Origin: Paenibacillus pinihumi DSM 23905 = JCM 16419
Lineage (GTDB): Bacteria > Bacillota > Bacilli > Paenibacillales > Paenibacillaceae
Assembly (NCBI RefSeq): GCF_000422505.1
Contig: NZ_AULX01000006.1
Location: 372,001 to 436,000, forward strand
DNA: 64,000 nucleotides
Reading direction: 5' to 3'
This document shows, piece by piece, positions 25,344 through 34,798 of the stretch. The position numbers and the translations under genes are program-made. The notes under the pieces were generated by a model. The model saw nothing but the letters and a program-made list of their open reading frames with translations. It was not told the DNA's origin and ran no database searches. Position 1 is the first letter of the stretch. Every line of letters begins with the position of its first letter.

Positions 25344-27125
25344 CTACGCGGTCGTATGGAAGTAATCCGGGCCCATCTGATGAAACCGCCTGAACAAGCC
25401 ATCATGCTGCAGAAGCTCCGCCTGTGTTCCTTCCTCTGCAATCCTCCCGTGCTCTATAACGATTATCCGGTCTGCCAGATGGAGGAGGTTCCATTGATGG
25501 GTAATGATAATGGCAGATTTTCCTGCCAAATGCTTTTTCAGGGAAGCAGCTACCCGGTTCCCTACCGCCGGATCGAGCGCAGAGGTCGGCTCGTCCATGA
25601 TCACCAGCTTCTTGTCATGAACGAATGATCTTGCCAGTGCCAGACGCTGCCTCTGGCCGCCGGACAAATTGCCTGCCTGCTCACTGACAACCGTGTCGTA
25701 TCGATGCTCCAGCTGCATAATATAATCCTCTAACTCTGCCATTCTTACCGCCATCTGAACTTCTATGTCAGCTGCCAGAGGATTAGCCAGCTTGATATTC
25801 TCCTTCAACGTACCGGAGAACAAATGCTGGTGCTGCGCCACATAAGTGATCTCGCTTCTTCCCTTGTGCAGCCAGTTTGCGGCAGGCAAGCCATATACAG
25901 AGACATCCCCTTCTGTCGGCTCATAGAGTCCGCTGCACAGCTTGGCGAAAGTAGTTTTTCCTGCTCCGCTAGGGCCAACTACGGCGACAATCTCCCCGGC
26001 CCTCAAGGTGAAATTGATTCCGTTCAGTATCGGAAGTCTGCTATTTTCCGGCTGAAAGCTCACATTGTTCAAAGAAAGAACCGGAGACTCCATCATCGCT
26101 GACACTCCGGGGGCTTGCCGTTTGAAATTTTCTGTCCTGATCGCCGGTTTGGATGCATTCCACTCCAAAAATTGCTGGACCCGGTGAAAAGCGCCTACTC
26201 CCTCCTGTACCCGGCTATACTGATGTGACAGGCCGATAACCGGCCACACGACCAGTTCAAACAACACACTAAACGTTACGATAGTACCAGGTGTCAGCGA
26301 ATTGCGGACAGCTGCCAATGCGATAAACAGCAAGGCACCTGTATAAATCAGATTAAATACTGCCTCCGTCACATGCTCACTGATCGTATTCGTCATCATT
26401 AGGCGTCTCTCCGCCCTGCCCAGTTGCTCACGCTTCAACCGGAATTGACGAAGGAAAATGCTGCTTGCGCCGTACACTTTTACCAGAGGAAGCGCCTGCA
26501 CATATTCTTGTACCGTCTCCCGCAGCTCGCCCTCATGCTCCTCAACATCTGCTGACTGCCCCCGAATTCTTCCGTCGAAGAAACGGCCAATAAAGAACAG
26601 CACCGGAACGCTGGCAATGGCAATAACGGCAAGTAACAGATCAATATGTGCCAGGTAAGCAAAGGATAGTAAAATGAGAAACAGAACCGTCAAAAATTCA
26701 ATCGCTGCTTCAATCAGATCCGAGCCATGGGTGACATCATCCTTGATGCGGGTCATCAGGTTCCCGGTATGATGCTTCCGAAGAGATAAATACGGTAGAT
26801 GGTTCATCATTTGAAATAGACGCAAGGTCAGATCGCGGTTCAGAAGCCCGGAGAGTTTGACAATCAGATGGCGATGGAGGCCAAGCAATAACATGGCACC
26901 AAGCAGCAGGCCGGTAACCAGCTTCGTGACATTCAGCAATTGCTCCTTGGTCCCGCTGTCTACGGTATCGATGAATACGCCCTGTATTTTGGCTATCCCA
27001 AGCTCAAAGGCAATATCAACCCCGATAAGCATCGGGAAAAGTATCCATAGAAACCAGTAATGTCTCGTGTGCTGCCAGATGATAGACAACTGCTTGCGCA
27101 TATCAATTTTTCGCCGTGTATTCAC
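25344..27125 (-). CDS. ABC exporter half-transporter (TMD-NBD), second gene of a pair
   Basis: About 593 residues: six predicted membrane helices (about residues 20-320) followed by an ATPase domain with GPSGAGKTT (Walker A), LSGGQRQRLALARS (signature), VIMDEPTSALD (Walker B with catalytic Glu) and a switch His in IITHQW. It belongs to the lipid/peptide/drug exporter class (MsbA/BmrA-like). GTG 27125 follows GGGGGG by 7 bases and overlaps the end of the upstream ABC gene; ATG 27101 is an alternative, and the frame is open far upstream as an artefact. With its partner it should form a heterodimer. Confidence 0.9.
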   Translation of the reverse strand: MNTRRKIDMRKQLSIIWQHTRHYWFLWILFPMLIGVDIAFELGIAKIQGVFIDTVDSGTKEQLLNVTKLVTGLLLGAMLLLGLHRHLIVKLSGLLNRDLTLRLFQMMNHLPYLSLRKHHTGNLMTRIKDDVTHGSDLIEAAIEFLTVLFLILLSFAYLAHIDLLLAVIAIASVPVLFFIGRFFDGRIRGQSADVEEHEGELRETVQEYVQALPLVKVYGASSIFLRQFRLKREQLGRAERRLMMTNTISEHVTEAVFNLIYTGALLFIALAAVRNSLTPGTIVTFSVLFELVVWPVIGLSHQYSRVQEGVGAFHRVQQFLEWNASKPAIRTENFKRQAPGVSAMMESPVLSLNNVSFQPENSRLPILNGINFTLRAGEIVAVVGPSGAGKTTFAKLCSGLYEPTEGDVSVYGLPAANWLHKGRSEITYVAQHQHLFSGTLKENIKLANPLAADIEVQMAVRMAELEDYIMQLEHRYDTVVSEQAGNLSGGQRQRLALARSFVHDKKLVIMDEPTSALDPAVGNRVAASLKKHLAGKSAIIITHQWNLLHLADRIIVIEHGRIAEEGTQAELLQHDGLFRRFHQMGPDYFHTTA

Positions 27126-28905
27126 CCCAATCCCCCCTTCTAAGCTGCTCCTGCACCATCGCATAATAGATGCCTTTACGTTGAAGAAGAGCTTCATGTG
27201 TGCCGTTTTCCACAATTCTCCCTTTATCCAGAACAAGGATTTGATCCGCCCGACGAATCGTGTCCAGCCGGTGCGCAGCCATAATCGTCGTTCTTCCGGC
27301 TGACAAGCCCCTGAACGATTCCCGGAATTTCTTCTCATTGTCAATATCCAAAGAGGCGGTCGGCTCATCCAGCAACAGCAAGGCCGGCCTACGCAGATAC
27401 GCTCTTGCCAGAGACAACCGCTGCAGTTCTCCCCCCGAAAGTTGAATGCCTCTCTCCCCGAGCAGAGTGTCATACCCTAGTGGCAAGGCCGCAATGCGCT
27501 CATGAATATGAGCCAACCGGGCGGCGGCTATTATCTCTTCTATAGTCGCACCTGATGTGCCAAAACAAATATGCTCTCTTACCGTTCCGGAAAAAATGAG
27601 TGCGTCCTGAGATACATAACCGATATCCTGCCGCCACTGATCAAGAAGGCCGTCCTCCAACGGCTCCCCGTAAGCGTGAATCTCCCCCTGTTCAGGCACA
27701 TACAATCTCAGCAGCAGCTTTAGAATAGTCGATTTGCCGGAGCCGCTTGCACCAACCAGCGCCACCGTTTCTCCCCTATTCACCTGAAAGCTGATATTCT
27801 CCAGTACCTTCTTGCCAGTCCCATAAGCGTATTGAACCTGATTAAATGCAATGGCCGCTTTGACAGTCCGGGCAGCTCCCGCTTCAGGAGCACTTGTACT
27901 TGTGTTTATATCCGGGACTGTATCGCGCTCCTCCGGCAAATCCGCGATTGTAAATACCCGCTGTGCCTGTGCCACAGATTCAATCATATCTGTATACATT
28001 TTCGAAATATTGCGAAGCGGGTTTGTCAGTTGGCCGCTTGTGACAACGAATACAGCAAGCGCTCCTACTTCCAATTGACCATTCATTACCTGTAATCCGC
28101 CGACGCTTAAAATGAACACCATACCGCCAAAGGTTGCAATACGGTTGAAAAACTCGAACAATCTCTCCAGCAGGGAAATAGTCAGTGAACGGGACAGCAC
28201 ACGATTCAGCTTCTTGCTCAGCGACTGGTACAGCAGGGTCTGAAGCGAATAGGTGCGAACTTCTTCACTGCTCTGGATAACCTCCTGCAGGAGGATTTCC
28301 TTATCAGCAATTTCATCCCCGCGCTTGTCATAATGCATTCTAAGACGCCTGGAAATCGGGTATGTCAATGCAGGATATAACAGGGTGAACAGGATCAGCC
28401 CCAGTGTCAGTGTCACATTAAGCCAGCTGAAATACATCATAGCCATTACAACCTGTACTGCATTGGCAAGCAGTATTAGCATTTTATCGTTCAGCCCGGA
28501 TTGCGCATCAACTGCAGCATTAAGAACCCGGGCTGCGAGATCGCTGCTATGATACATATCCAGAGCTTGCATTCGTTTCCGGCTCATCTGGTGCAATGTA
28601 TCGTACTGGAGCTTTGTTGTTGACGCATTCTTTATCGTTGCCATCACCCGGGTCTGCGCGATATGCAGCGAAGCCTTGGCGATCGTCACCCCCACCGCAA
28701 GTGCCACTCCCATAAAGACAGGCTCCAGTTGATTCGTCGTCGCCCCGCTCACGATCCGGCGAATCGCATCCATGAATCCTACACCGGATGCCGCTGCGAA
28801 TATAACGAGCAGCAAAAGCAAGGCATACCACCAGCCATACGATCTGGAACCATGCAGCAGTCTTGCGAATGCCTTGCTTGTTGCGTAATCTGTCCTTTGT
28901 TCCAT
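27103..28905 (-). CDS. ABC exporter half-transporter (TMD-NBD), first gene of a pair
   Basis: 600 residues, six-helix membrane domain then an ATPase with GASGSGKST (Walker A), LSGGELQRLSLARAYL (signature), LLLLDEPTASLD (Walker B with catalytic Glu) and AAHRLDTI (switch His). The next gene overlaps its stop, so a heterodimeric exporter is likely. Both partners keep apparently intact catalytic residues, unlike many heterodimers with one degenerate site. The substrate is not evident; no precursor or regulator gene adjoins. Confidence 0.9.
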   Translation of the reverse strand: MEQRTDYATSKAFARLLHGSRSYGWWYALLLLLVIFAAASGVGFMDAIRRIVSGATTNQLEPVFMGVALAVGVTIAKASLHIAQTRVMATIKNASTTKLQYDTLHQMSRKRMQALDMYHSSDLAARVLNAAVDAQSGLNDKMLILLANAVQVVMAMMYFSWLNVTLTLGLILFTLLYPALTYPISRRLRMHYDKRGDEIADKEILLQEVIQSSEEVRTYSLQTLLYQSLSKKLNRVLSRSLTISLLERLFEFFNRIATFGGMVFILSVGGLQVMNGQLEVGALAVFVVTSGQLTNPLRNISKMYTDMIESVAQAQRVFTIADLPEERDTVPDINTSTSAPEAGAARTVKAAIAFNQVQYAYGTGKKVLENISFQVNRGETVALVGASGSGKSTILKLLLRLYVPEQGEIHAYGEPLEDGLLDQWRQDIGYVSQDALIFSGTVREHICFGTSGATIEEIIAAARLAHIHERIAALPLGYDTLLGERGIQLSGGELQRLSLARAYLRRPALLLLDEPTASLDIDNEKKFRESFRGLSAGRTTIMAAHRLDTIRRADQILVLDKGRIVENGTHEALLQRKGIYYAMVQEQLRRGDWGEYTAKN

Positions 28906-29067
28906 CTGTATTTCCCTTCAATTGTGTAATCGGCAGACAGTGTGACTCCGAAGCCTGGCCAGCTTCTTCATCTATATGTCATGTTATTAAGCAGGTTAAT
29001 GGATGCATTCACCGGGTTAATAACTTATCGTGTTAAAAATAAATCGGGTAAATAAACAATAATCTAT

Positions 29068-30122
29068 TTAAACGCGGCTTTCTCCCCAGAGAAAGTCATC
29101 GACTTGGCTAACAATTGTTCCGGCAGCTCCATTGCAATTGGTCAGGACATGAACCCTATGCCCTGACTGTGCATAGATTGCGGATTGCATTTCATTGCCG
29201 GGGTCGTAACCCATCACGAAGTATTTGAAAATTTCACCGTTAATCATAACGATCCAAACCCCGTATCCGTAATGGAGATGTTCATTGTCCTGCATTTGCG
29301 GTGTGAGCATTCTCTCCGTCATCTGCTTGCTTAGCAGCCGATGGCTGAGCAACGCATCCCAGAACCTGTTCATATCCCGTGCTGTTGTAAACGCCCCGCC
29401 ATCCGGTGCCCCCTTGATCGGCAGGCTGTATATATTCGTTCTCCAGCCTTCATCATTTTCTATATAGCCGATGGCTGTCCGATCAGGCAACTGGTCAAGA
29501 CGGTAGTATGCGGAATCCTCCATTCCACAAGCCCGGAAAATATGCTCCTCTATATAATCTGTAAATGTCTTCCCTGTAAGATGCTCCACGATTAACCCAA
29601 GAACGATGAACCCTGCGTTGCTGTATGCAAAACGTTCACCGGGAGCAAACTTCATCTCTTTATTTTGAAACAGGGGAGGAAGCTGGCAACTGACGTCATT
29701 GTATACATCGGCGTTGTAAGCCATAGCTGCTCATAATCGGTCATGACTTCCTCATCAAAATAATCCGGTATGCCGGAGCTGTGTGTCAGCAGGTGGTGCA
29801 CGGTTACTCCCGGATCAAATGAGGGGAAGGAGAATCCTGTGCAATCACTCAATCGTGTATCCAATGACAATAATCCCTGCTCAACCAACTGGCAGACCGC
29901 CACCGCGGTAAATATTTTGGATCCGGACGCGATATTAAAGCGTGTGTCCGCTTCGTTCTCTATGTGCCCGCTCCGGTTCGCATAGCCGTATCCTTGTTCA
30001 AAAGCAACCTCGTCCCTGTCGCTGACAGATAGTACACCGGAGGACGGAACCCTCGTCTCCCGGACACTGGAACTGGACTTCATTAATTTTTCTATCATTG
30101 ATTCCAGCCTTGCGGATTTCAT
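29068..30122 (-). pseudogene. Beta-lactamase family serine hydrolase, split by a frameshift
   Basis: Two overlapping frames together make one protein of about 350 residues. The N-terminal frame (from ATG 30122 behind GAGGAGAGG) has the nucleophile motif Ser-x-x-Lys in NIASGSKIFTAV and HHLLTHSSGIPDYF. The C-terminal frame continues with LPPLFQNKEMKFAPGERFAY, the Tyr-x-Asn motif YSNAGF and a complete C-terminal domain. The junction lies at about 29,680, where a CTCCCC tract would explain a one-base slip. The gene resembles penicillin-binding/esterase-type class C enzymes. It is broken unless the shift is a sequencing error or phase-variable. Confidence 0.8.
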
Positions 30123-30269
30123 AGCCTCTCCTCATTTCATCTATTCTTTTTAATTTCCTGTGAGAGGAAAAGCGGCCCGGTTCATCTATCTTTTCTGAAC
30201 ATTTCCGCTAGGTGGAATCCAAATATGCAGCCTTATGATTAGCGCGATTTCTATATGACGGATACATGT

Positions 30270-30992
30270 TTACCACGCCTTCCTCTCATAACTTTGTTGT
30301 ACCTCCCGGCGGTACCGCTGCACCCATTGCTCAGAAGTATCATCCGCCAGCCTGTCAAATGCCGGAGAAGCAATGGTCACATTGTCCGGCTTCACTTCCA
30401 GGAAATCCAGTACCTTGAGCACGGTGCCCTCATAATCCTGGATAAAATCCTCGTAGACAATCGTCATCGGCACAATGCCGTTCGCCGTCATAAAGTCCTC
30501 AATTGCGACCTCGCGCAGCATGCATTCCTCAACCAAATGCCGGATGGCCTCGAATTTATACTGATCTGCAAGCTCATGCTCCTGCGGCTTTGCCCCATGC
30601 TGCCTGTGCCATTCTCCGGAGACAATCGCCCTCCACCACGACACTGCCAGCCTCACCTTATTTCTGCGGGTCATAAAAATATGCTTCGTGGAACCGGGGA
30701 ATGCTGCACTCCAAACCTCTGCTGTGGGAGCCGTGTCCGGGAGTGCGTACAGCTTGCGGAACGCGTCCACTAATGACTGATCGTAGTTCAATTTGATACC
30801 AAAAACGCCATTAGGCGTTGTTCCTGCCTTCCATACATGCTCCATTGTGTCTTTGTTGATTGCATGCGGGTCAACCCCATGCAGCAGCTCACCGATATTC
30901 CCTGCTACCCCGGTAGACTTGAGTGCTTCACATAATAGTGTGCTCCCTGTCCGCTGTGAAAACCAGATCGTATAGCTCTGTTTTGGCCTCAT
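30270..30992 (-). CDS. Stf0-type sulfotransferase
   Basis: A 240-residue PAPS-dependent sulfotransferase. The 5'-phosphosulfate loop is visible as FSQRTGSTLLCEAL near the N-terminus. The IFMTRRNKVRLAVSWWRAI segment corresponds to the 3'-phosphate-binding Arg/Ser region, and the C-terminal YEDFIQDYEGTVLKVLDFL is typical of the Stf0 family, first described as mycobacterial trehalose 2-sulfotransferase. The acceptor here is unknown. ATG 30992 fits the GGAGG spacing better than ATG 31001. A 12-codon ORF with a stronger ribosome site ends 25 bases upstream, and a hairpin terminator precedes that, so attenuation or coupling is possible. Confidence 0.88.
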   Translation of the reverse strand: MRPKQSYTIWFSQRTGSTLLCEALKSTGVAGNIGELLHGVDPHAINKDTMEHVWKAGTTPNGVFGIKLNYDQSLVDAFRKLYALPDTAPTAEVWSAAFPGSTKHIFMTRRNKVRLAVSWWRAIVSGEWHRQHGAKPQEHELADQYKFEAIRHLVEECMLREVAIEDFMTANGIVPMTIVYEDFIQDYEGTVLKVLDFLEVKPDNVTIASPAFDRLADDTSEQWVQRYRREVQQSYERKAW

Positions 30993-31017
30993 GCTTTTCA
31001 TCCTCCATGTTTTTCGT

Positions 31018-31056
31018 TTAGTCTTTGCTTAGCAATAGTGTCAGCAGCATGTTCAT
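31018..31056 (-). CDS. Tiny leader ORF (MNMLLTLLLSKD) before the sulfotransferase
   Basis: Thirteen codons including stop, read from ATG 31056 behind a perfect Shine-Dalgarno sequence (AAAGGAGGTGAAAGGC). The peptide is dominated by leucine codons (CTG, CTG, CTA, TTG, CTA). The stop at 31018 is only 14 bases before the GGAGG of the sulfotransferase gene. It may be a regulatory leader peptide or coupling ORF. Its ribosome site is stronger than that of the gene it precedes, which argues against chance, but translation is unproven. Confidence 0.5.
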   Translation of the reverse strand: MNMLLTLLLSKD

Positions 31057-31097
31057 GCCTTTCACCTCCTTTCAAAATTAAAAAACGGATATAAAAA

Positions 31098-31130
31098 AGC
31101 CGCAAATGAACGCATTGTTCATCTGCAGCT
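31098..31130 (-). terminator. Terminator or attenuator upstream of the leader ORF
   Basis: A 14-bp stem with two mismatches (31117-31130 with 31098-31111) is followed on the minus strand by TTTTTT. It lies between a candidate promoter (31158-31187) and the leader ORF, where a conditional terminator would act. Confidence 0.6.
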
Positions 31131-31157
31131 ATGTGTCAGCTCAATCCCACTGCTATT

Positions 31158-31187
31158 AGTGTACGGGCAGGAATTCATCCGCGTCAA
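31158..31187 (-). promoter_or_regulatory. Candidate sigma-A promoter for the leader ORF/sulfotransferase
   Basis: On the minus strand TTGACG (31187-31182) and TACACT (31163-31158) are separated by 18 bp. Confidence 0.5.
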
Positions 31188-31226
31188 GGTATTAGATGCT
31201 TTAAATGAAAGATTACCAACAAAAAA

Positions 31227-31252
31227 GACTAACCAACTGTTACCGGTTAGCC
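31227..31252 (-). terminator. Terminator of the UDP-sugar pyrophosphorylase-like gene
   Basis: An 8-bp stem (GGCTAACC/GGTTAGTC on the minus strand) with a 10-base loop is followed by TTTTTT, 31 bp after the upstream gene's stop. Confidence 0.75.
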
Positions 31253-31282
31253 CTCAATATGCGTGCAAGCTGCGCCTTATTT

Positions 31283-32635
31283 TCAGATTAACAACGGGTT
31301 CTCCTGATTGTCGAGCATCCCCGTCACAAGCCCTTCCCCGTCATACGAGGTTAAGGGGGAGACTTCGATTTCACGGCCCTTGATCAAGTTTTCAGGCGCA
31401 CCCAGCTTTTCAAACCACTTCCGGTGCAAATTCAGTACCAGTTCCCGGGCTTCTCCGGGACTATCCGGGCTGGCGGAATTTTTAACCGGGGCAAATTCTT
31501 CCTCCCGGTCCACCCTGACAAGACTCATGCCTGAAGCATATTCGAACAGATCAAATATAAATGCTTCATACTTATAAGCAAGCACCGGCCCCCAGTCGGT
31601 CTGTACTTCTTTTTGCACGGCCTTATGTACAAGCTTCTGCTGAGAAGCTTCCTCCAGGAAACGAAGATGGAACAGATGGATGGATATATTCCCGCTGCCA
31701 AACACCAGCTGCCCGGTCTTGCAATCCCGCTGCTGCTTGAGCTGTTCCGAAAAATCGCTATACTCCACAACCGACGGCCGTCCATCCTGCAAGCAGACAA
31801 CCCCGATTTTTTCATCCGCATCCCGCTTCTCAACAACTTTGCACGCAATGGGCTGGCCCGCCGCATGAGCAAACCCGATAAATTGCGGGTCCGCAATTTT
31901 TATGAGTGCATTGTCGACATTATAATAGAAAAACCACTCCACGCCCCGCTCCTTAAGCTTGTCCATAATGCCGGAACTGCGCAAGGCCGGGATGCATCCT
32001 CCAGTCCCATTTGGAACGCTGCATATTCTCCAAGGCGTCTCCAGAATCATTTTGCCATCCTGATCCAGAGCCGGAATGACAGCTTGATTGAAGAAAAAGA
32101 GCTGGTCCTGGTCATAGCCAAAATAGTTATGTTGTGCAAAAAAATTCACCGTATCCGCGTGATTGCCCGGACTCGTCATGATGCACCATGGGATGACTGT
32201 CCCTGCGCGCCTCCCAAGATTAAGCAGCCGTTCGGCTTGCAGTTGAAAGAGAGATTTATGCGACGGCAGCCCAATATCAAAGGTACCCTTAGGTCCGCTA
32301 TGGCCCAGGCGGCTTCCCTGTCCGCCTGCGACAAGCAGAGCGGCTACCCGGCCTTCCCGGAGCAGTTCCCATCCTGTCTTCTCCAAGCTTCCCCGGTCAG
32401 CAGCCAGCTCATTCCAGCCCGGAACGGACAATGGAGCCACGTCTAAAGCTTTCACTTCTTCATTTGCTCCGCTATGCGTATACAATTCGTGCAGACCTGC
32501 AAAATCAATCGTCTGAATCTGTTCAAGAAGCTTATCCTTCCGGGCAGTTGTCAATGTATCATAGTGTTCTAATATGTGGTCTTGCTTATATTTCTCCACT
32601 ATCGTTTTTAAGGTATGCAACTTCGTATCCGGCAT
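31283..32635 (-). CDS. UDPGP-family uridylyltransferase (UDP-HexNAc pyrophosphorylase-like)
   Basis: A 450-residue cytosolic nucleotidyltransferase making a UDP-sugar from UTP and a sugar-1-phosphate. The uridine-binding consensus (LLVAGGQGSRLG, then GPKGTFDIGLPSHKSLFQL) is complete. The middle part has WFFYYNVDNALIKIADPQFIG (metal-binding region), and the C-terminal REIEVSPLTSYDGEGL is typical of UDP-N-acetylglucosamine pyrophosphorylases of the AGX type rather than GlmU or GalU. This eukaryote-like type occurs in some Bacillales. ATG 32635 follows GGGGGGATT by about 5 bases; the frame is open for five more codons. Confidence 0.88.
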   Translation of the reverse strand: MPDTKLHTLKTIVEKYKQDHILEHYDTLTTARKDKLLEQIQTIDFAGLHELYTHSGANEEVKALDVAPLSVPGWNELAADRGSLEKTGWELLREGRVAALLVAGGQGSRLGHSGPKGTFDIGLPSHKSLFQLQAERLLNLGRRAGTVIPWCIMTSPGNHADTVNFFAQHNYFGYDQDQLFFFNQAVIPALDQDGKMILETPWRICSVPNGTGGCIPALRSSGIMDKLKERGVEWFFYYNVDNALIKIADPQFIGFAHAAGQPIACKVVEKRDADEKIGVVCLQDGRPSVVEYSDFSEQLKQQRDCKTGQLVFGSGNISIHLFHLRFLEEASQQKLVHKAVQKEVQTDWGPVLAYKYEAFIFDLFEYASGMSLVRVDREEEFAPVKNSASPDSPGEARELVLNLHRKWFEKLGAPENLIKGREIEVSPLTSYDGEGLVTGMLDNQENPLLI

Positions 32636-32780
32636 GGAATCCCCCCCCATTTCCTGCTTGTATGGCCTACCTTATATTACCATACTCCATTATGAATCAT
32701 AAGCCTGCCTGGCTTCTTTCATTTCAGTTTGGAGATTCGTATACTTATTAGAGGAAAACATAGGGATGAGAGGTGAACGG

Positions 32781-33680
32781 ATGGATATACGAAAATTAAA
32801 ATACTTTATTGCAGTAGCCGAAGAGCTTCATTTCAACCGTGCTGCTGAAAAATTGAGGATGACACAACCTCCCCTTAGCCAGCAAATTCAAGCTCTGGAG
32901 AATGAAATTGGCGTGAAACTGCTGGAACGCACAAAAAGACAGGTTCATCTTACACCTGCGGGGAAAGTTTTTTTAGAAGAGGCGAAAATGATCTTAGCGC
33001 AATTGGATCGCTCTATTAAAACAACACAACTGGCTAGTCAAGGAATTAGCGGCCACTTGGTTATTGCATTCGTGGACTCGGCTGCTGGCGGGATCATGGT
33101 TGATATTCTTAAAAATTTCCGGGAGCACTTTCCGCAGATACAGCTTACTTTACGCGAGATGACTTCCGCGCAGCAAGAGCAGGCCTTGCTGGACGGAACC
33201 ATTCATATTGGCTTCCTCCGCTCCATTGAGCCGGCCAGGCATATTGAGTATCGTACCATCACAAGGGAGTCTCTGATTGCCGTATTGCCTGAACAACACC
33301 CGTTATCCACACGACATGCAGTATCTGTCCGTTCATTGGAATCTGAGCCGTTCGTTCTGTTTCCGCGCCATTTGGGGAATACATTTCATAGCCTTATTAT
33401 GGGCTTTTGCTCGCAACACGGCGTTTATCCGGATGTAGTACAGGAAGCCGTTCAGATGTATACCATTGTAAATTTGGTGGCTGCTAATCTGGGCGTTTCC
33501 ATCGTTCCATCTTCGGTTTCAACATTTAGCCGCAGCCGCGTTGTCTTTCTGCCCTTTGAGGAAAAGACACCATCTGTTCACCTCTATGCCGCTTGGAGAA
33601 CAGACGGTGATCATGCCGCCTTGTCAGCCTTTGTGGAGTCCATGGAAGTCATCTGTTCAACAGAAAGTAATCATGATTAG
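32781..33680 (+). CDS. LysR family transcriptional regulator
   Basis: A 299-residue LTTR. The N-terminal HTH is canonical (MDIRKLKYFIAVAEELHFNR, then AAEKLRMTQPPLSQQIQALE) and is followed by an effector-binding periplasmic-type domain (from residue about 90, HLVIAFVDSAAGGIMVDIL). ATG 32781 lies 7 bases after GAGAGGTG; an in-frame ATG at 32766 lacks a ribosome site. It converges on an aldo/keto reductase gene with 8 bp between, so the target is more likely the upstream UDP-sugar pyrophosphorylase gene or a distant locus. Confidence 0.9.
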   Translation: MDIRKLKYFIAVAEELHFNRAAEKLRMTQPPLSQQIQALENEIGVKLLERTKRQVHLTPAGKVFLEEAKMILAQLDRSIKTTQLASQGISGHLVIAFVDSAAGGIMVDILKNFREHFPQIQLTLREMTSAQQEQALLDGTIHIGFLRSIEPARHIEYRTITRESLIAVLPEQHPLSTRHAVSVRSLESEPFVLFPRHLGNTFHSLIMGFCSQHGVYPDVVQEAVQMYTIVNLVAANLGVSIVPSSVSTFSRSRVVFLPFEEKTPSVHLYAAWRTDGDHAALSAFVESMEVICSTESNHD

Positions 33681-33688
33681 CCCGGTTA

Positions 33689-34678
33689 TCATCCGGTTTT
33701 CCCCGGATCATACTCAATCCATCCATCCAGAGTCTGATCAATTTGCTTCATCAAATCGAGATCAAGACGAATGCCTGCAGCTTTCACATTTTCTCTTATT
33801 TGCTCTGGTTTAGATGCCCCAATGATGGACGAGGATACCTGCGGATTTTGCAGCACCCATGCGATTGCAAGCTGCGGCAGCGTTAATCCGGCTTCCTGTG
33901 CAAGGGTGGAGAGCTTCGATACCGCAAGCAAAACTTCCGGTCGCATCCATTGGCCAGCCAACCGATCAAAAAATGGAGCTCCCGCCGCAGTCGACGCGCG
34001 TGATCCTTGCGGTGGCGCTTTATCTGGACTATATTTTCCGGATAATATTCCTTGGGCAAGCGGTGACCAGACTACCTGCCCTATTCCCTCTTGTTCGCAA
34101 GCAGGGACAACCTCAGCTTCAATTATACGCCACAGCATTGAATACTGGGGCTGGCTCGCGATCAGCGGCACCTTCAACTCCCTTGCCAATGCAGCACCCC
34201 TCGCAATTTGTTCCGCATTCCACTCGCTTATTCCAATGTATAACACTTTTCCCTGGCGAACCAAATCTGAAAAAGCCAAAAAGGTTTCTTCAAGCGGCAC
34301 GGCGGGATCAAAACGATGGGCGTAATAAACATCAATGTAGTCCGTCTGCAATCTGTTCAATGAGGCATGGCAGCCTTCTATTATGTGCTTTCGGGAAAGC
34401 CCCCGATCATTGACTCCCTTTCCTGTAGGGTGGAAAACCTTGGTGCACAGCTCAATGCTTTCCCGGCGTATCCCTTTCAATGCTTGACCCAGGACGACTT
34501 CCGCTTTTGTGTCCGAGTAGACATCTGCTGTATCAAATGTAGTGATTCCCTCATCCAATGCAGCTTGAACACATGAATAAGCGATATCATTGTCAACTTG
34601 GGCACCGTGTGTAATCCAATTGCCATACGCAATCTCGCTTACAGATAGGCCGCTTGTACCCAATATTCGATATTTCAT
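33689..34678 (-). CDS. Aldo/keto reductase (potassium-channel beta-subunit/YrpG-like)
   Basis: A 329-residue AKR with YRILGTSGLSVSEIAYGNW, the catalytic Asp/Tyr in FDTADVYSDTKAE, Lys in LCTKVFH and His in VYYAHRFDP. The C-terminal SSIIGASKPEQIREN is the NADPH-binding loop. The sequence resembles the Kv-beta/YrpG group acting on aldehydes. ATG 34678 follows AGGAGG by 8-9 bases. Confidence 0.92.
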   Translation of the reverse strand: MKYRILGTSGLSVSEIAYGNWITHGAQVDNDIAYSCVQAALDEGITTFDTADVYSDTKAEVVLGQALKGIRRESIELCTKVFHPTGKGVNDRGLSRKHIIEGCHASLNRLQTDYIDVYYAHRFDPAVPLEETFLAFSDLVRQGKVLYIGISEWNAEQIARGAALARELKVPLIASQPQYSMLWRIIEAEVVPACEQEGIGQVVWSPLAQGILSGKYSPDKAPPQGSRASTAAGAPFFDRLAGQWMRPEVLLAVSKLSTLAQEAGLTLPQLAIAWVLQNPQVSSSIIGASKPEQIRENVKAAGIRLDLDLMKQIDQTLDGWIEYDPGKTG

Positions 34679-34798
34679 TTGCAACTACCTCCTCTTAAGG
34701 TACCTCGATTATAGCGGGACGGCAGGCATTGGTGAAATATCGATTTGCTTCTGTATTCATTCAAAAAAGATATTTATAACAATGAAAATCTAAGAAAG

